The notes: generated by a model not told the origin, from the letters alone. Shown: positions 45,103-53,556, counted from the stretch's first letter. The stretch is 64,000 bases of DNA from Paenibacillus sp. HWE-109 (GCF_022163125.1 NZ_CP091881.1:4464001-4528000); one strand, 5' to 3'. Numbers and translations are program-made.

Positions 45103-45794
45103 TGATGAACTCGATTAACTGGACTGAATTTGCTTCTCCCATCCTGCTTTCTCTGAAAGTAGCCGTCGTATCCAGCATCTTCGTTCTACTGATAGGAGGT
45201 ATAGCAGCTTGGGGGATGTCGCGGCGTCATTTCCGCGGAAAAACCGTTTTAGAAGCGACCTTCCTTCTGCCATTAGTACTTCCTCCGACAGTTGTAGGCT
45301 TTATCTTATTAGTCCTGTTGGGGAAAAAGAGTTGGATCGGATACTGGATGGAAAGCCTATTCAACCAGTCGATCATCTTCACATGGGGCGCTGCTGTCAT
45401 CGCTTCAGTCGTCGTTGCATTTCCGCTCGTTTATCAAACGATGACAACCGGTTTTTCACTGGTTAACAAGGATTTGGAAGATGCCGGGAGATCTATCGGG
45501 GCGAGCGAGTGGCAAGTGCTGCGCTATGTCACCCTTCCTCTGGCATGGCGCTCGTTGATGGCCGCGTACATTCTCGGCTTTGCCCGTGGTCTGGGGGAAT
45601 TCGGCGCAACCCTGATGATCGCAGGAAATATCCCTCACAAAACGCAAACACTCCCTACCGCCATCTATATAGCCGTGGAGTCAGGCAACCAGTCGCTTGC
45701 CTGGTGTTGGGCCGCTGCCATTATACTCATCTCCTTTGGGCTCCTGTTCATCGTTAACCAGCGAACCAGGAGAACAGCGAATAATAACGAATAA
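45099..45794 (+). CDS. modB: Molybdate ABC transporter permease
   Basis: 231 aa with about five membrane helices. The ATPase-docking loop is AGRSIGASEWQVLRYVTLP and the LARGLGEFGATLMIAGN-type block (ARGLGEFGATLMIAG) is diagnostic of ModB. It overlaps modA by four bases; three consecutive ATG codons are possible starts. The next feature is a terminator, and no modC ATPase gene follows, so the motor must be encoded elsewhere. Confidence 0.93.
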   Translation: MMMNSINWTEFASPILLSLKVAVVSSIFVLLIGGIAAWGMSRRHFRGKTVLEATFLLPLVLPPTVVGFILLVLLGKKSWIGYWMESLFNQSIIFTWGAAVIASVVVAFPLVYQTMTTGFSLVNKDLEDAGRSIGASEWQVLRYVTLPLAWRSLMAAYILGFARGLGEFGATLMIAGNIPHKTQTLPTAIYIAVESGNQSLAWCWAAAIILISFGLLFIVNQRTRRTANNNE

Positions 45795-45804
45795 CACAAC
45801 TTAT

Positions 45805-45852
45805 AAAGCCCAGAAGCTCATGCAGGATCACCTGCTTGGTTTCTGGGCTTTT
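45805..45852. terminator. Bidirectional terminator after modB
   Basis: aaagcccagaa pairs with ttctgggcttt, with an inner gcagg-atca-cctgc hairpin, then TTAG. It ends the nitrate/molybdate operon and lies just past the stop of the convergent DUF2935 gene. Confidence 0.88.
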
Positions 45853-45854
45853 AG

Positions 45855-46658
45855 TTAGTTCCTGCTGACATTTCCGGTTAAACATCGTTCAAACATATCA
45901 ATGATATGTAGAAATCTTTCAGCCTCACGGAATACGTGATCAGCAAGCAAGGGATGTATAATGCTTTTGATCCGACAAGCCTCGATTAAATCTCGCGCTG
46001 TCTGTTTGAAGTCGCGCAGCGAAACGACAGAAACTCGGTTTTGGTCCAGGAATTGATCAAGGAGCGGTTCTGTTTGTGATTGCGGCCGCATACCGCTTAA
46101 ATCAACGGCTTGGAAGAGAAGCTGGTCAAAATCATGACTAAAGTTCCGCGCTTGTTCCACTAATTGGCGTTCAGATGGATCCAGCAGATGCCCAATAAAT
46201 TTGGCATGGTCAGCCATAATTCGCAAGAAGAAGATATTTTCATCGATAATCGCATCTGGCAATGGTTCTAATCTGCCCGCGTTTAATTCCTCTAATCGAT
46301 TCCTGAAATAGTTGGCTTCTCTGCTTGTATGGTCAACCAATAACGGAAAGTTGTTGCCGCCTGGAAGTTTGCATTGAATAATGAGCCCGAGAACTTTCCT
46401 CTTAAAAGCCCAGATGTGCGAAACGGCCGCATGCACTTCGACATTAAATCTTCGGATTTGTTCCGGATCTGTTTGTTCATTATAGGCATGGGACCGGCCT
46501 TCGATATGCTCAAAAATTTGATAATAATGATTCGCTTCTTGGATTAGTTGTGTATCTTCGCATCGAAAACCCAGTTTTAGAAACAACGAATGCTCTTTCA
46601 TAATACGTGACCAGAAGCGAATCTCATCCAATGAACGCAAAACAAACTCATCTGACAA
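45855..46658 (-). CDS. DUF2935 domain protein
   Basis: 267 aa, all-helical, with two similar halves. Each half has a conserved pattern of His and Glu: EIRFWSRIMKEHSLFLKLGF at residues 12-31 and FLRIMADHAKFIGHLL at about 150-165. This fits DUF2935, ferritin-like four-helix proteins that are thought to bind metal, but whose job is not known. Start TTG 46658 is supported by AAAGGAGAG 7 bases upstream. Stands as a single gene. Confidence 0.85.
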   Translation of the reverse strand: MSDEFVLRSLDEIRFWSRIMKEHSLFLKLGFRCEDTQLIQEANHYYQIFEHIEGRSHAYNEQTDPEQIRRFNVEVHAAVSHIWAFKRKVLGLIIQCKLPGGNNFPLLVDHTSREANYFRNRLEELNAGRLEPLPDAIIDENIFFLRIMADHAKFIGHLLDPSERQLVEQARNFSHDFDQLLFQAVDLSGMRPQSQTEPLLDQFLDQNRVSVVSLRDFKQTARDLIEACRIKSIIHPLLADHVFREAERFLHIIDMFERCLTGNVSRN

Positions 46659-46759
46659 TTTGGCACTCTCCTTTCAAATAAGCCCTACATACCATATATA
46701 AGGAGGAAGTGTCGCCAATATGCCAGTTTTCAATTTTTAATTAATCAACTGCACTATTC

Positions 46760-47101
46760 TTAAAGTGAACTTGAAGCCTGACTGACCCAAGAAGCCAACT
46801 CTGTTGAATTATAGGAATCCCCTTTTCTCAGTTTCAACGTCTTTCTTTCCGGCGGCCCCTCAAACATGCCTTCTGGAAGTTCCAATCCAGTCGTGTTGAA
46901 GATAGTAAAACTAACCGCATCTTTGGAAGTTGATATGACAGCGGCATACTTGCCGTTTTTCATAAAGTGGGGCTTCTTATACTGCATACGTTCACTTACA
47001 TCCGGAATCGATTGTTTGACAAGCTCCCTCAGCTGTGCGGAGAGTTCCACCTGCCATGGTTCTTTTAACGCTTCGATAAAATCAGTTACTTCTGGATTCA
47101 T
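46760..47101 (-). CDS. DUF1801 domain protein (YdhG-like)
   Basis: 113 aa from ATG 47101, chosen because AAAGGAG lies 9 bases upstream; an earlier in-frame start at 47125 includes that ribosome site. Motifs ISERMQYKKPHF-like (VSERMQYKKPHFMKNGKYAAVIS) and TLKLRKGD are typical of the DUF1801 family, small proteins sometimes called iron chaperones after Bacillus YdhG. The function is not established. It lies 50 bases downstream of the DGPF/sigma cluster on the same strand and might be co-transcribed. Confidence 0.85.
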   Translation of the reverse strand: MNPEVTDFIEALKEPWQVELSAQLRELVKQSIPDVSERMQYKKPHFMKNGKYAAVISTSKDAVSFTIFNTTGLELPEGMFEGPPERKTLKLRKGDSYNSTELASWVSQASSSL

Positions 47102-47151
47102 GTGCAATTTCTCCTTTAAGATCATAATGGTTTATAGGGAGCGAGCATTTC

Positions 47152-47586
47152 TCAGCATTTTCTTAACATGTCTAGTTGCTCCTTGAGCGCAGCCTCCAAA
47201 GCATGAAGATCAGGTTTGCGTAAGAAATCCGTTTGTTCCCGCAGCTTCCGCATTTCAATCTTATACGGGCCGCGACCCGGTGGGACTGGCATGCGGAGCG
47301 CCCAATTCAGCGCTTCTTCCTCTGAGGCAACATCAATCAGCGTATATGCCGCCATAAGGTCTTGCTGAACCGGAAATGGGCCAACCTCTAAATTCGGCTC
47401 ACAATCATGCGCAGGATACACGATCCTAACACTGGTCGAACTAGGCAGAAGTTCGTCTGCATCAAGAAACGCACCAGCTTGTAGCAATGATTTCTTGAAG
47501 TCCATAGCTGCCTCTCGGTGTTCCCCGTTTGGCTGGAGGCCTGCTTCTGAATACCCAGTCGCCTTCACAATTAACATAAATCGCAT
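47152..47586 (-). CDS. YCII/DGPF-type protein, second copy in the ECF42 cluster
   Basis: 144 aa. Starts MRFMLIVKAT, the usual opening of DGPF proteins, and carries EVGPFPVQQDLMAAYTLIDV where the canonical DGPF motif is VGPF, then EEEALNWALRMP. The fold is the ferredoxin-like YCII dimer. It overlaps the 3' end of the sigma factor gene by 16 bases and has GGAGG before its ATG. DGPF proteins are the conserved partners of ECF42 sigma factors and have been implicated in signalling or catalysis, but their exact job is unknown. Confidence 0.87.
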   Translation of the reverse strand: MRFMLIVKATGYSEAGLQPNGEHREAAMDFKKSLLQAGAFLDADELLPSSTSVRIVYPAHDCEPNLEVGPFPVQQDLMAAYTLIDVASEEEALNWALRMPVPPGRGPYKIEMRKLREQTDFLRKPDLHALEAALKEQLDMLRKC

Positions 47587-48854
47587 ATGTTTTCCTCCCT
47601 AATCGACTCACATTCGGCGGCTCGATTCAGCAAAAGTGTCTGTTCACGCTCGTTGCGAGTCAAAGCTGCTGCACGTGCGAACTCCACTCGCGCTTCCTCG
47701 TACCGCTTGAGCTTCACAAGGAGATCACCGCGAACGCTTGGCAGCAGATGATATCCTTTCAGAGCAGGCTCGGCATTCAACTCGTCGACAATCTGCAGAC
47801 CGAAAGCCGGACCGAATGCCATCGATATGGCAACCGCCCGGTTTAATTCGACGATCGGTGAAGGCATTACACGCGACAATGCTTCATAGAGAGCGGATAT
47901 CCGAATCCAGTCTGTTTCAGCTGTAGAGGGCGCTTGTGCATGACAAGCGGTTATCGCTGCCTGCAGCGAGTAAGGCCCGAGCGTTCGTCCAAGCTTGCGA
48001 CTGCGTTCCAGCGCTGCCAGCCCGCGGCGGATCAACAGTTGATCCCACTGGGCACGGTTTTGATCTGTGAGCAGAACAGGTTCTCCCTTGACGTTAACCC
48101 GGGTTCTAAACCGCGAGGATTGCATTTCCATGAGGGCAACCAACCCGTGAACTTCGGGCTCCTGCGGGGCTATTTCGGCAAGAACACGTCCCAATCTCAG
48201 CGCCTCCAGGCACAGCGTTGGACGGATCCATTGATCCCCGGAGGTTGCCGAATATCCTTCATTGAACATCAGATAGATCACCTCAAGCACGGCGGACAGT
48301 CGGTCTTGGAGTTCCTTGCCAACCGGAACCTCAAAAGCCACTTTCTCAGCGCTAAGCGTTCGCTTCGCCCTGACAACCCGCTGGGCAATCGTTGATTCAA
48401 CCGCGAGGAAAGAACGCGCGATCTCATCTGTCGTTAGCCCACATAACAAGCGAAGCGTGAGGGCAACTCTGGCATCCTGGGACAACACCGGATGACAGGT
48501 CATGAATATCAAGCGAAGAAGATCGTCACCCATTTGTCCATCCAAAGCTTGATCCACATCATCTTCTGTGTATAAATCCATCTGGTGAGCAATCTCTGTG
48601 TACTTCTGGTCACGCACCTTATTCCTGCGCAGCAGATCGAGGGCCCGCCGCTTCGCCGTCGTCATCAGCCAAGCCCCCGGATTGTCCGGAATGCCGATCT
48701 CCTGCCAACGATCGAGGGCGATGACCAAAGCATCTTGAGCCAAATCTTCGGCTAGCCCCACGTCCCGCACCATGCGTGTTAACCCTGCGATCAGCTTGGC
48801 TGACTCCATTCGCCATATCGCGTCAACCGTCCTATGTGTCAGGGACGAACTCAT
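47571..48854 (-). CDS. ECF sigma factor, ECF42 type with long C-terminal extension
   Basis: 427 aa. Region 2 (about 20-90) has GLAEDLAQDALVIALDRW and WLMTTAKRRALDLLRR; region 4 (about 130-175) has TLRLLCGLTTDEIARSFL and AQRVVRAKR. The following ~230 residues (starting YLMFNEGYSATSG) are the TPR-like extension of ECF42, which replaces a classical anti-sigma factor in control. Its ATGA overlaps the end of the upstream DGPF gene, and a second DGPF gene overlaps its end: a tightly coupled three-gene unit. Confidence 0.9.
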   Translation of the reverse strand: MSSSLTHRTVDAIWRMESAKLIAGLTRMVRDVGLAEDLAQDALVIALDRWQEIGIPDNPGAWLMTTAKRRALDLLRRNKVRDQKYTEIAHQMDLYTEDDVDQALDGQMGDDLLRLIFMTCHPVLSQDARVALTLRLLCGLTTDEIARSFLAVESTIAQRVVRAKRTLSAEKVAFEVPVGKELQDRLSAVLEVIYLMFNEGYSATSGDQWIRPTLCLEALRLGRVLAEIAPQEPEVHGLVALMEMQSSRFRTRVNVKGEPVLLTDQNRAQWDQLLIRRGLAALERSRKLGRTLGPYSLQAAITACHAQAPSTAETDWIRISALYEALSRVMPSPIVELNRAVAISMAFGPAFGLQIVDELNAEPALKGYHLLPSVRGDLLVKLKRYEEARVEFARAAALTRNEREQTLLLNRAAECESIREENICDLC

Positions 48855-49285
48855 CCTCTTCGCTGGCCTTCAATCTCTTGGCGAAGCGCCGCTTCTTTCT
48901 CCTGCGTGTCGGGATCGTCCGTTAGCTCCTCGAACTCGAATACTTGCCTAAGTTCAATCTCACCCTGGCCGAATCCATGGGGGTCTGGCATGCGTAAAGC
49001 CCATTCAATGGCTTCTTCCTTGGACTTAACTTCAATCAACGTATAGCCGGCAATCATTTCTTTGGCTTCTGTAAATGGACCGTCCACCACCTTAGGTTTG
49101 GCTCCAGGTTCCGGATAGGAAATCCGTATTCCCGTGAAACTGGGTTGCAGGCCATCGGCAGCAAGAAGCACGCCAGCTTTGATTAATTCCTCATTATATT
49201 TCTGCATAGCCGCAATCAGCTCATCGCTGGGCAAAACTCCCGCCTCTGAATCCGTTGTTGCCTTGACAATCATCATAAATCTCAT
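48851..49285 (-). CDS. DGPF/YCII-type protein, first gene of the ECF42 cluster
   Basis: 144 aa. Starts MRFMMIVKATTDSEAG and carries the exact DGPF motif in KVVDGPFTEAKEMIAGYTLIEV, then EEAIEWALRMPDPHG. GGAGG is 7-8 bases before the ATG. Clearly a paralogue of the product of 47152-47586, from which it differs mainly in the DGPF motif and the C-terminus. In known ECF42 systems the sigma factor activates its neighbouring DGPF gene. Confidence 0.9.
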   Translation of the reverse strand: MRFMMIVKATTDSEAGVLPSDELIAAMQKYNEELIKAGVLLAADGLQPSFTGIRISYPEPGAKPKVVDGPFTEAKEMIAGYTLIEVKSKEEAIEWALRMPDPHGFGQGEIELRQVFEFEELTDDPDTQEKEAALRQEIEGQRRG

Positions 49286-49393
49286 TTGTTATTCCTCCTG
49301 TTTAATCGTAATAATTTCTGCGAATCGATATCCCTTCCTATTGCTTCGTTGCACACAGGGAAGTTCCTGCCGCCACGTTAAGACATCCCTGAT

Positions 49394-50200
49394 TTATCCA
49401 GCAAAAAAGGTGGTCAGCTCCGAGCAAATGAACTTGGCATTCAGTTTCTTCGTATGACCGAGTCCCTTTTTGCTCACCAGCTGCGCGTTAGGAAGCACAC
49501 GGGCAAGTGCTTGAGCGCCATGGCGAAGCCCAGCCGGGCTCTCCGTACCTTCCAACACAAGGGTCGGCACCTTGACGTTGCTCCATAGCCGGGATGGTAA
49601 AGCCTTGCCATCCATGAATCCATCCAACAAAGCTGCATCATAAGGAAGTGTGTGCGCAACGGCCATAAGCTTCGACCACACTCCTGGCATCATGCGCATC
49701 ATGCCGACGACAAATGAAGGAGCGCCCATCCCCTTGGTCATAAAATATGTAATGGCCTCAGCGCGGCGATCAGCCGCAATAAGCTCAGTAACATGCCGCA
49801 GAAAATCTTCCGGCGGCTTGCGATCCGCTGCATCGACCACGAAGGGCGGCTCGTGGAGGGCTAGTTTCGTCATCATAACCCCTTTCGCAGCGGCCTGCAG
49901 AGCAAGAACAGCCCCCGATGACAATCCCCACACAGATGCCGCGCCACCGGCTTCGGCTATCATTGCCTGCAGATCTTCAATCTCACGCGCAGTATCATAG
50001 CATTCGGTGTCTCCGCTATTGCCTCGACCTCGACGATCGTAGTTATAGACAGTGAAGTGTTCTGAAAGCAGTTTAGCCAACTTCACCATCCCCGGGAATT
50101 TTCGGTAACTGAAAGCGCCTGCTACCAGAATGAGCGCTGGTCCTTGACCAACTTTGTCATAGACGATCTTGGTGCCGTCTTTTGAAAGGAATGAGTTCAT
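49394..50200 (-). CDS. Alpha/beta hydrolase fold protein
   Basis: 268 aa. Nucleophile elbow GLSSGA (Ser near residue 96), oxyanion-hole region LILVAGAFSYRK, NYDRRGRGNSGD, a core Asp/Glu in VPTLVLEGTESP and a C-terminal catalytic His in GLGHTKKLN. Substrate unknown; the layout is that of small esterases or epoxide-hydrolase-like enzymes. AAAGGAG lies 6-7 bases before the ATG. It is upstream of the ECF42/DGPF unit on the same strand (108 bases), so co-expression is possible. Confidence 0.88.
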   Translation of the reverse strand: MNSFLSKDGTKIVYDKVGQGPALILVAGAFSYRKFPGMVKLAKLLSEHFTVYNYDRRGRGNSGDTECYDTAREIEDLQAMIAEAGGAASVWGLSSGAVLALQAAAKGVMMTKLALHEPPFVVDAADRKPPEDFLRHVTELIAADRRAEAITYFMTKGMGAPSFVVGMMRMMPGVWSKLMAVAHTLPYDAALLDGFMDGKALPSRLWSNVKVPTLVLEGTESPAGLRHGAQALARVLPNAQLVSKKGLGHTKKLNAKFICSELTTFFAG

Positions 50201-50390
50201 CGTAAGTCTCCTTTGTTATCAGCTTCTATAAAGACGACGAACCACTTTAAACAAAATCGACACATCCGCAAAAAAATATCAAAATTATGCAAACCAGGTG
50301 TAGGCACCGTGAGAGATGAGCTTCTTAAGAGCGACGAATCCGGTTGCGGGAGTTCTATTGAGGGAATCCTCTTAATGGAGTTCGGTTGAA

Positions 50391-50597
50391 GGAACTCTAC
50401 TAATGGAGTCCCCTTGAGAGATTCCAGCTAAGGAACTCTACTAATGCAGTCCCCTTGAAGGAGTCCAGCTAAGGAACTCTGCTAATGCAGTCCCCTTGAG
50501 GGATTCCAACTAAGGAATTCTACTAATGGAGTCCCCTTGAGGGAGTCCAGCTAAGGAATTCTATTAAATGCAGTCCCCTGGAGGGAGTCCCTTTAAA
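50391..50597. repeat. 41-bp tandem repeat, five copies
   Basis: Units begin at 50391, 50432, 50473, 50514 and 50555. Each reads gga(a/a)tctactaatg, then agtccccttgag, then gattccagctaa, with few changes; the last is slightly longer and diverged. A partial degenerate unit precedes them (50363-50390). Within each unit a ~20-base half-repeat is visible, so the array probably grew from a shorter period. Confidence 0.88.
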
Positions 50598-50609
50598 ACT
50601 ATACTAAAA

Positions 50610-50788
50610 GGGAACTACAGTACGCTATTTTTGCAAATAGCAGGGATCCGAGGGAGATAGCGGAACTACAGGACCCTATATCCACGAAATAAGCTGAATT
50701 CCCAATCAAAACAGCATAATAGCGCACTGTAGTTCCCTCAACCTCGTGATACTGGCACTTTTTGCTGTAATAGCGTACTGTAGTTCCC
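50610..50788. repeat. Dispersed repeat R2, copy 2 (179 bp, perfect 20-bp terminal inverted repeats)
   Basis: gggaactacagtacgctatt (50610-50629) is the exact reverse complement of 50769-50788. A one-mismatch internal copy of the right end lies at 50718-50737. Collinear with 8844-9025. No coding capacity. The nested inverted repeats would fold into a large cruciform or RNA hairpin. Confidence 0.85.
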
Positions 50789-51098
50789 TCCGCGCAAGGT
50801 AGCTGGGGAACTCGTCGATTCTTTCAACTGCCTTATTTTCAATATCGAACTATTATTCCTCTACATAACTTGTCACTCTTTTCCCAGAAAGTGTAACGGC
50901 AAACCGTAAGATTGGCGGCACTGCCGAATCCCCAAATCGTTCACAATTAACCCCATTCATCCTTGCTGCTTCATATAGCGCAGGGTTAATGCCCGCAAGC
51001 ACCGAATAATAACATTTGGTATAAAATCCATTTTAAACCAATTAAATAGAGCACGAGGATATAGCGGAAGTATCCCGGCTCCTGAAAATAAGAGATCG

Positions 51099-51117
51099 CC
51101 CCCCCCCCCCCCCCCCC
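51099..51117. repeat. Run of 19 C
   Basis: A homopolymer of 19 consecutive C bases in a non-coding stretch. Runs this long are rare in bacterial chromosomes and its exact length may be a sequencing or assembly estimate. Confidence 0.9.
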
Positions 51118-51296
51118 TAAACCTCGAGATCAGATGATTCACCAAACCTTGCGCAGCATGTTGCGTAGAAGCGCCTGATTTTATCATACGTGAATTCTTT
51201 TATTCAAGATTAGGTCAGATTAACTTCACGAAACCCATTCCATTTCACACTCCTGACATATGATATTTCATACATTTGATTAATGGAGATGAGCAT

Positions 51297-52109
51297 ATGC
51301 CAATAGAAAAAAAAGCGGAGCTTAGCCATACAACGCCAATTGATGTGCTAATCCCAGCCATTGAGAAGGATCTGGGGACACTCCCCTTTGTTATTGATTC
51401 TGTTCGCAAGTATGTGAAGCACCCTATTCGAGAAATCATTATTGTAGCTCCAAGGAAACAAAGAATTCTTGATCTATGTGCAAAAAAGGGCTGCCGATTC
51501 GTTCATGAAGATACCGTTCTCCCTATAACGAAGAAGGACATCCACTACCAATCCAAAAGCTGGGATCGTTCCGGTTGGCTTTATCAACAACTGCTCAAGC
51601 TGAACGGCGATAAATTGTGCTCGTCCGACTATTATATGGTCATCGACGCTGATACGGTGCTCATTCGTCCGCACGTCTTCAAGATCGGCAATAAGACAGT
51701 GTTTTACTGTAGAAACTGGAGTCAGAACGAATATTTCAATACGTATAAAAAGCTAATGGGTAGAAACCGCTCTTCTCGTATATCTTTCGTTACCCATTAC
51801 ATGCTGTTCGAAAAATCAAAGGTAAAGCAGTTGAAACAAGCGATTGCGTCCAAACATAACCGAAGTTGGTACTCAGCAATTATGCGCAGTATGAATAAAT
51901 CCAAGCAATTTGCTTTTTCCGAGTTTGAAACGTATGGAAATTTTCTATATTCGTCATCACGTGACAAAATGATCTTGAAACCTGCTTTGAATAAAAGCTT
52001 TCATTGGAGCACTGCGCAATTTTCGCACGCCAAATTGTCTCCTTTAGCCAAGAAATACAGATCAATCTCTCTTCACAAACGTAAAGGCTATTCCAAGCAG
52101 TCAAAGTGA
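51297..52109 (+). CDS. DUF6492-type glycosyltransferase-like protein
   Basis: 270 aa from ATG 51297, with GGAG 8 bases upstream (an upstream TTG frame was not used). N-terminal PIDVLIPAIEKDLGTLPFVIDSVRKY and REIIIVAPRK resemble GT-A glycosyltransferases. A DADT motif at about residue 122 (YYMVIDADTVLIRP) is the DxD metal-sugar-nucleotide site. The C-terminus is basic (HKRKGYSKQSK). The length and the RSGWLYQQLLKL segment match the DUF6492 family. It precedes the ManC gene by 72 bases and could use its GDP-mannose-derived product. Confidence 0.8.
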   Translation: MPIEKKAELSHTTPIDVLIPAIEKDLGTLPFVIDSVRKYVKHPIREIIIVAPRKQRILDLCAKKGCRFVHEDTVLPITKKDIHYQSKSWDRSGWLYQQLLKLNGDKLCSSDYYMVIDADTVLIRPHVFKIGNKTVFYCRNWSQNEYFNTYKKLMGRNRSSRISFVTHYMLFEKSKVKQLKQAIASKHNRSWYSAIMRSMNKSKQFAFSEFETYGNFLYSSSRDKMILKPALNKSFHWSTAQFSHAKLSPLAKKYRSISLHKRKGYSKQSK

Positions 52110-52181
52110 TATCTACCTGAAGTCATTCTAGCCAAGCAATCAAGATAAAGGGTCATGTTCCCCGAGGAAGGAGAATTGGTC

Positions 52182-53522
52182 TTGCGTATTGTACTATTGT
52201 GCGGGGGATCAGGAAAGAGACTGTGGCCACTATCCAACGAGATTCGTTCCAAGGTGTTTCTCAAGCTTTTGAAATCCGCGGATGGGACCAGAGAATCGAT
52301 GATTCAACGAATATGCCGACAATTAGATGAGGTAGGATTGCTGCAATCCACCTGCATCATCACTCACCACAGCCAAGTTGAGATTACACGCACCTATGTG
52401 GGAGAAGACATTCCTATCATTAGCGAACCTTATAAAAGAGGAACTTTCCCAGCCATCGGTTTAGCGATTAGTTATTTGCATGAGAACATGGATGTGGAAC
52501 CGAATGAAACGATTTGTATTCTTCCAGTGGACACCTTCGCAGATACCGCCTTTTTCCAACTGCTTCATCGCTTTCCGGATGTTCTGGCACAATCCAAAGC
52601 AGCTCTTGCTTTACTTGGGACAAAGCCTAATCAACCTTCGGATCAGTTCGGCTATATCGTGCCTGTTCTCCCCAAGGATCCCGGTGGCTATGCATTCATC
52701 CACCAGTTCAGGGAGAAGCCCGACGAACAAACAGCCGGTTGTTTAATCGAACAGATGGCTCTTTGGAATTGCGGGATATTCGCCTTCTCCTTGCAGTTCA
52801 TGCTGACCTATTTGCAGGAGATGGGGCATCCTGTCCAAGTTGATGCGTGGCGCGCCGCATACGAACACCTGGCCAACGAAAGCTTTGATCGAGAGGTCGT
52901 CGAACATACACAGCCTGCGGTTGTCCTCGCTTATGAAGGATTATGGAATGATCTGGGGAGTTGGAAGGCACTAACGGAGCACTTTAATGATCGCGTTATT
53001 GGAACAGGCCGGATATCGGATAACTCCAGTAATACCCATATCATCAACGAACTTCCCTATCCCATTGAAGTAATTGGCGTACCGGATATCATTGTTGCTG
53101 CAAGTGCGGACGGCATTCTGATCGCTAACAAGGAACAAGCCAATCTAATCAAAGAAAGGTACACAACGGTATCGCTTATACCAAAGTACGGCGAGAAAAG
53201 CTGGGGCATCTATCGAGTACTCCATTATTGCAAAGACGAACTTGGAACTGAAACGATGATCAAGCAAGTTGAGCTGGCCCAAGGGAAAGCTACCAGCTAT
53301 CACCAGCATCATCTGCGGCAAGAAATCATTACGATTCTATCAGGCAGCGCAGAGATTCTACTCGAGGATATTCGCTATAAGCTGCTCGCAGGCGATGTTT
53401 TGCAAATTCCGGCAGGCATGAAGCATGGAATCAAGGCAATTACGCCTCTTATCTTCATGGAAGTCTTGTTAGGAAGAGAGCTGACGGAGGAGGATATCAC
53501 TCGTTTGGCTCATAATTGGTAG
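52182..53522 (+). CDS. manC: Mannose-1-phosphate guanylyltransferase / mannose-6-phosphate isomerase
   Basis: 446 aa. MRIVLLCGGSGKRLWPLSNE (nucleotidyltransferase signature GGSGKRLWPLS), then FIHQFREKPDEQTA, LWNCGIFAFSLQFML and LWNDLGSW of the GDP-mannose pyrophosphorylase domain. The C-terminal cupin (about 355-445) has SYHQHHLRQEIITILSGSAE, the mannose-6-phosphate isomerase-type His cluster. It makes GDP-mannose for exopolysaccharide or wall glycans. The start is TTG 52182, with GGAG 8 bases upstream; this gives the conserved family N-terminus, unlike ATG 52155. The neighbouring glycosyltransferase supports a surface-glycan role. Confidence 0.9.
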   Translation: MRIVLLCGGSGKRLWPLSNEIRSKVFLKLLKSADGTRESMIQRICRQLDEVGLLQSTCIITHHSQVEITRTYVGEDIPIISEPYKRGTFPAIGLAISYLHENMDVEPNETICILPVDTFADTAFFQLLHRFPDVLAQSKAALALLGTKPNQPSDQFGYIVPVLPKDPGGYAFIHQFREKPDEQTAGCLIEQMALWNCGIFAFSLQFMLTYLQEMGHPVQVDAWRAAYEHLANESFDREVVEHTQPAVVLAYEGLWNDLGSWKALTEHFNDRVIGTGRISDNSSNTHIINELPYPIEVIGVPDIIVAASADGILIANKEQANLIKERYTTVSLIPKYGEKSWGIYRVLHYCKDELGTETMIKQVELAQGKATSYHQHHLRQEIITILSGSAEILLEDIRYKLLAGDVLQIPAGMKHGIKAITPLIFMEVLLGRELTEEDITRLAHNW

Positions 53523-53556
53523 ATGAGTACGGTTTTCTCCAGGTACTGCATCAAAA

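Larger units (their letters stand above)
50201..51296. other. Gene-free stretch with tandem and dispersed repeats
   Basis: About 1.1 kb between divergent genes with no credible gene. It holds 41-bp tandem repeats, a well-preserved R2 element and a 19-base run of C. The short frame across the poly-C has no ribosome site and reads low-complexity glycine. Confidence 0.8.

Noticed and set aside
50391..50597. CRISPR-like array from the 41-bp units
   Set aside because: No unique spacers between units; the whole 41 bases repeats.
50957..51187. 76-residue minus-strand frame containing a run of glycine
   Set aside because: The glycines come from the poly-C run; no ribosome site and the flanks match no protein I know.
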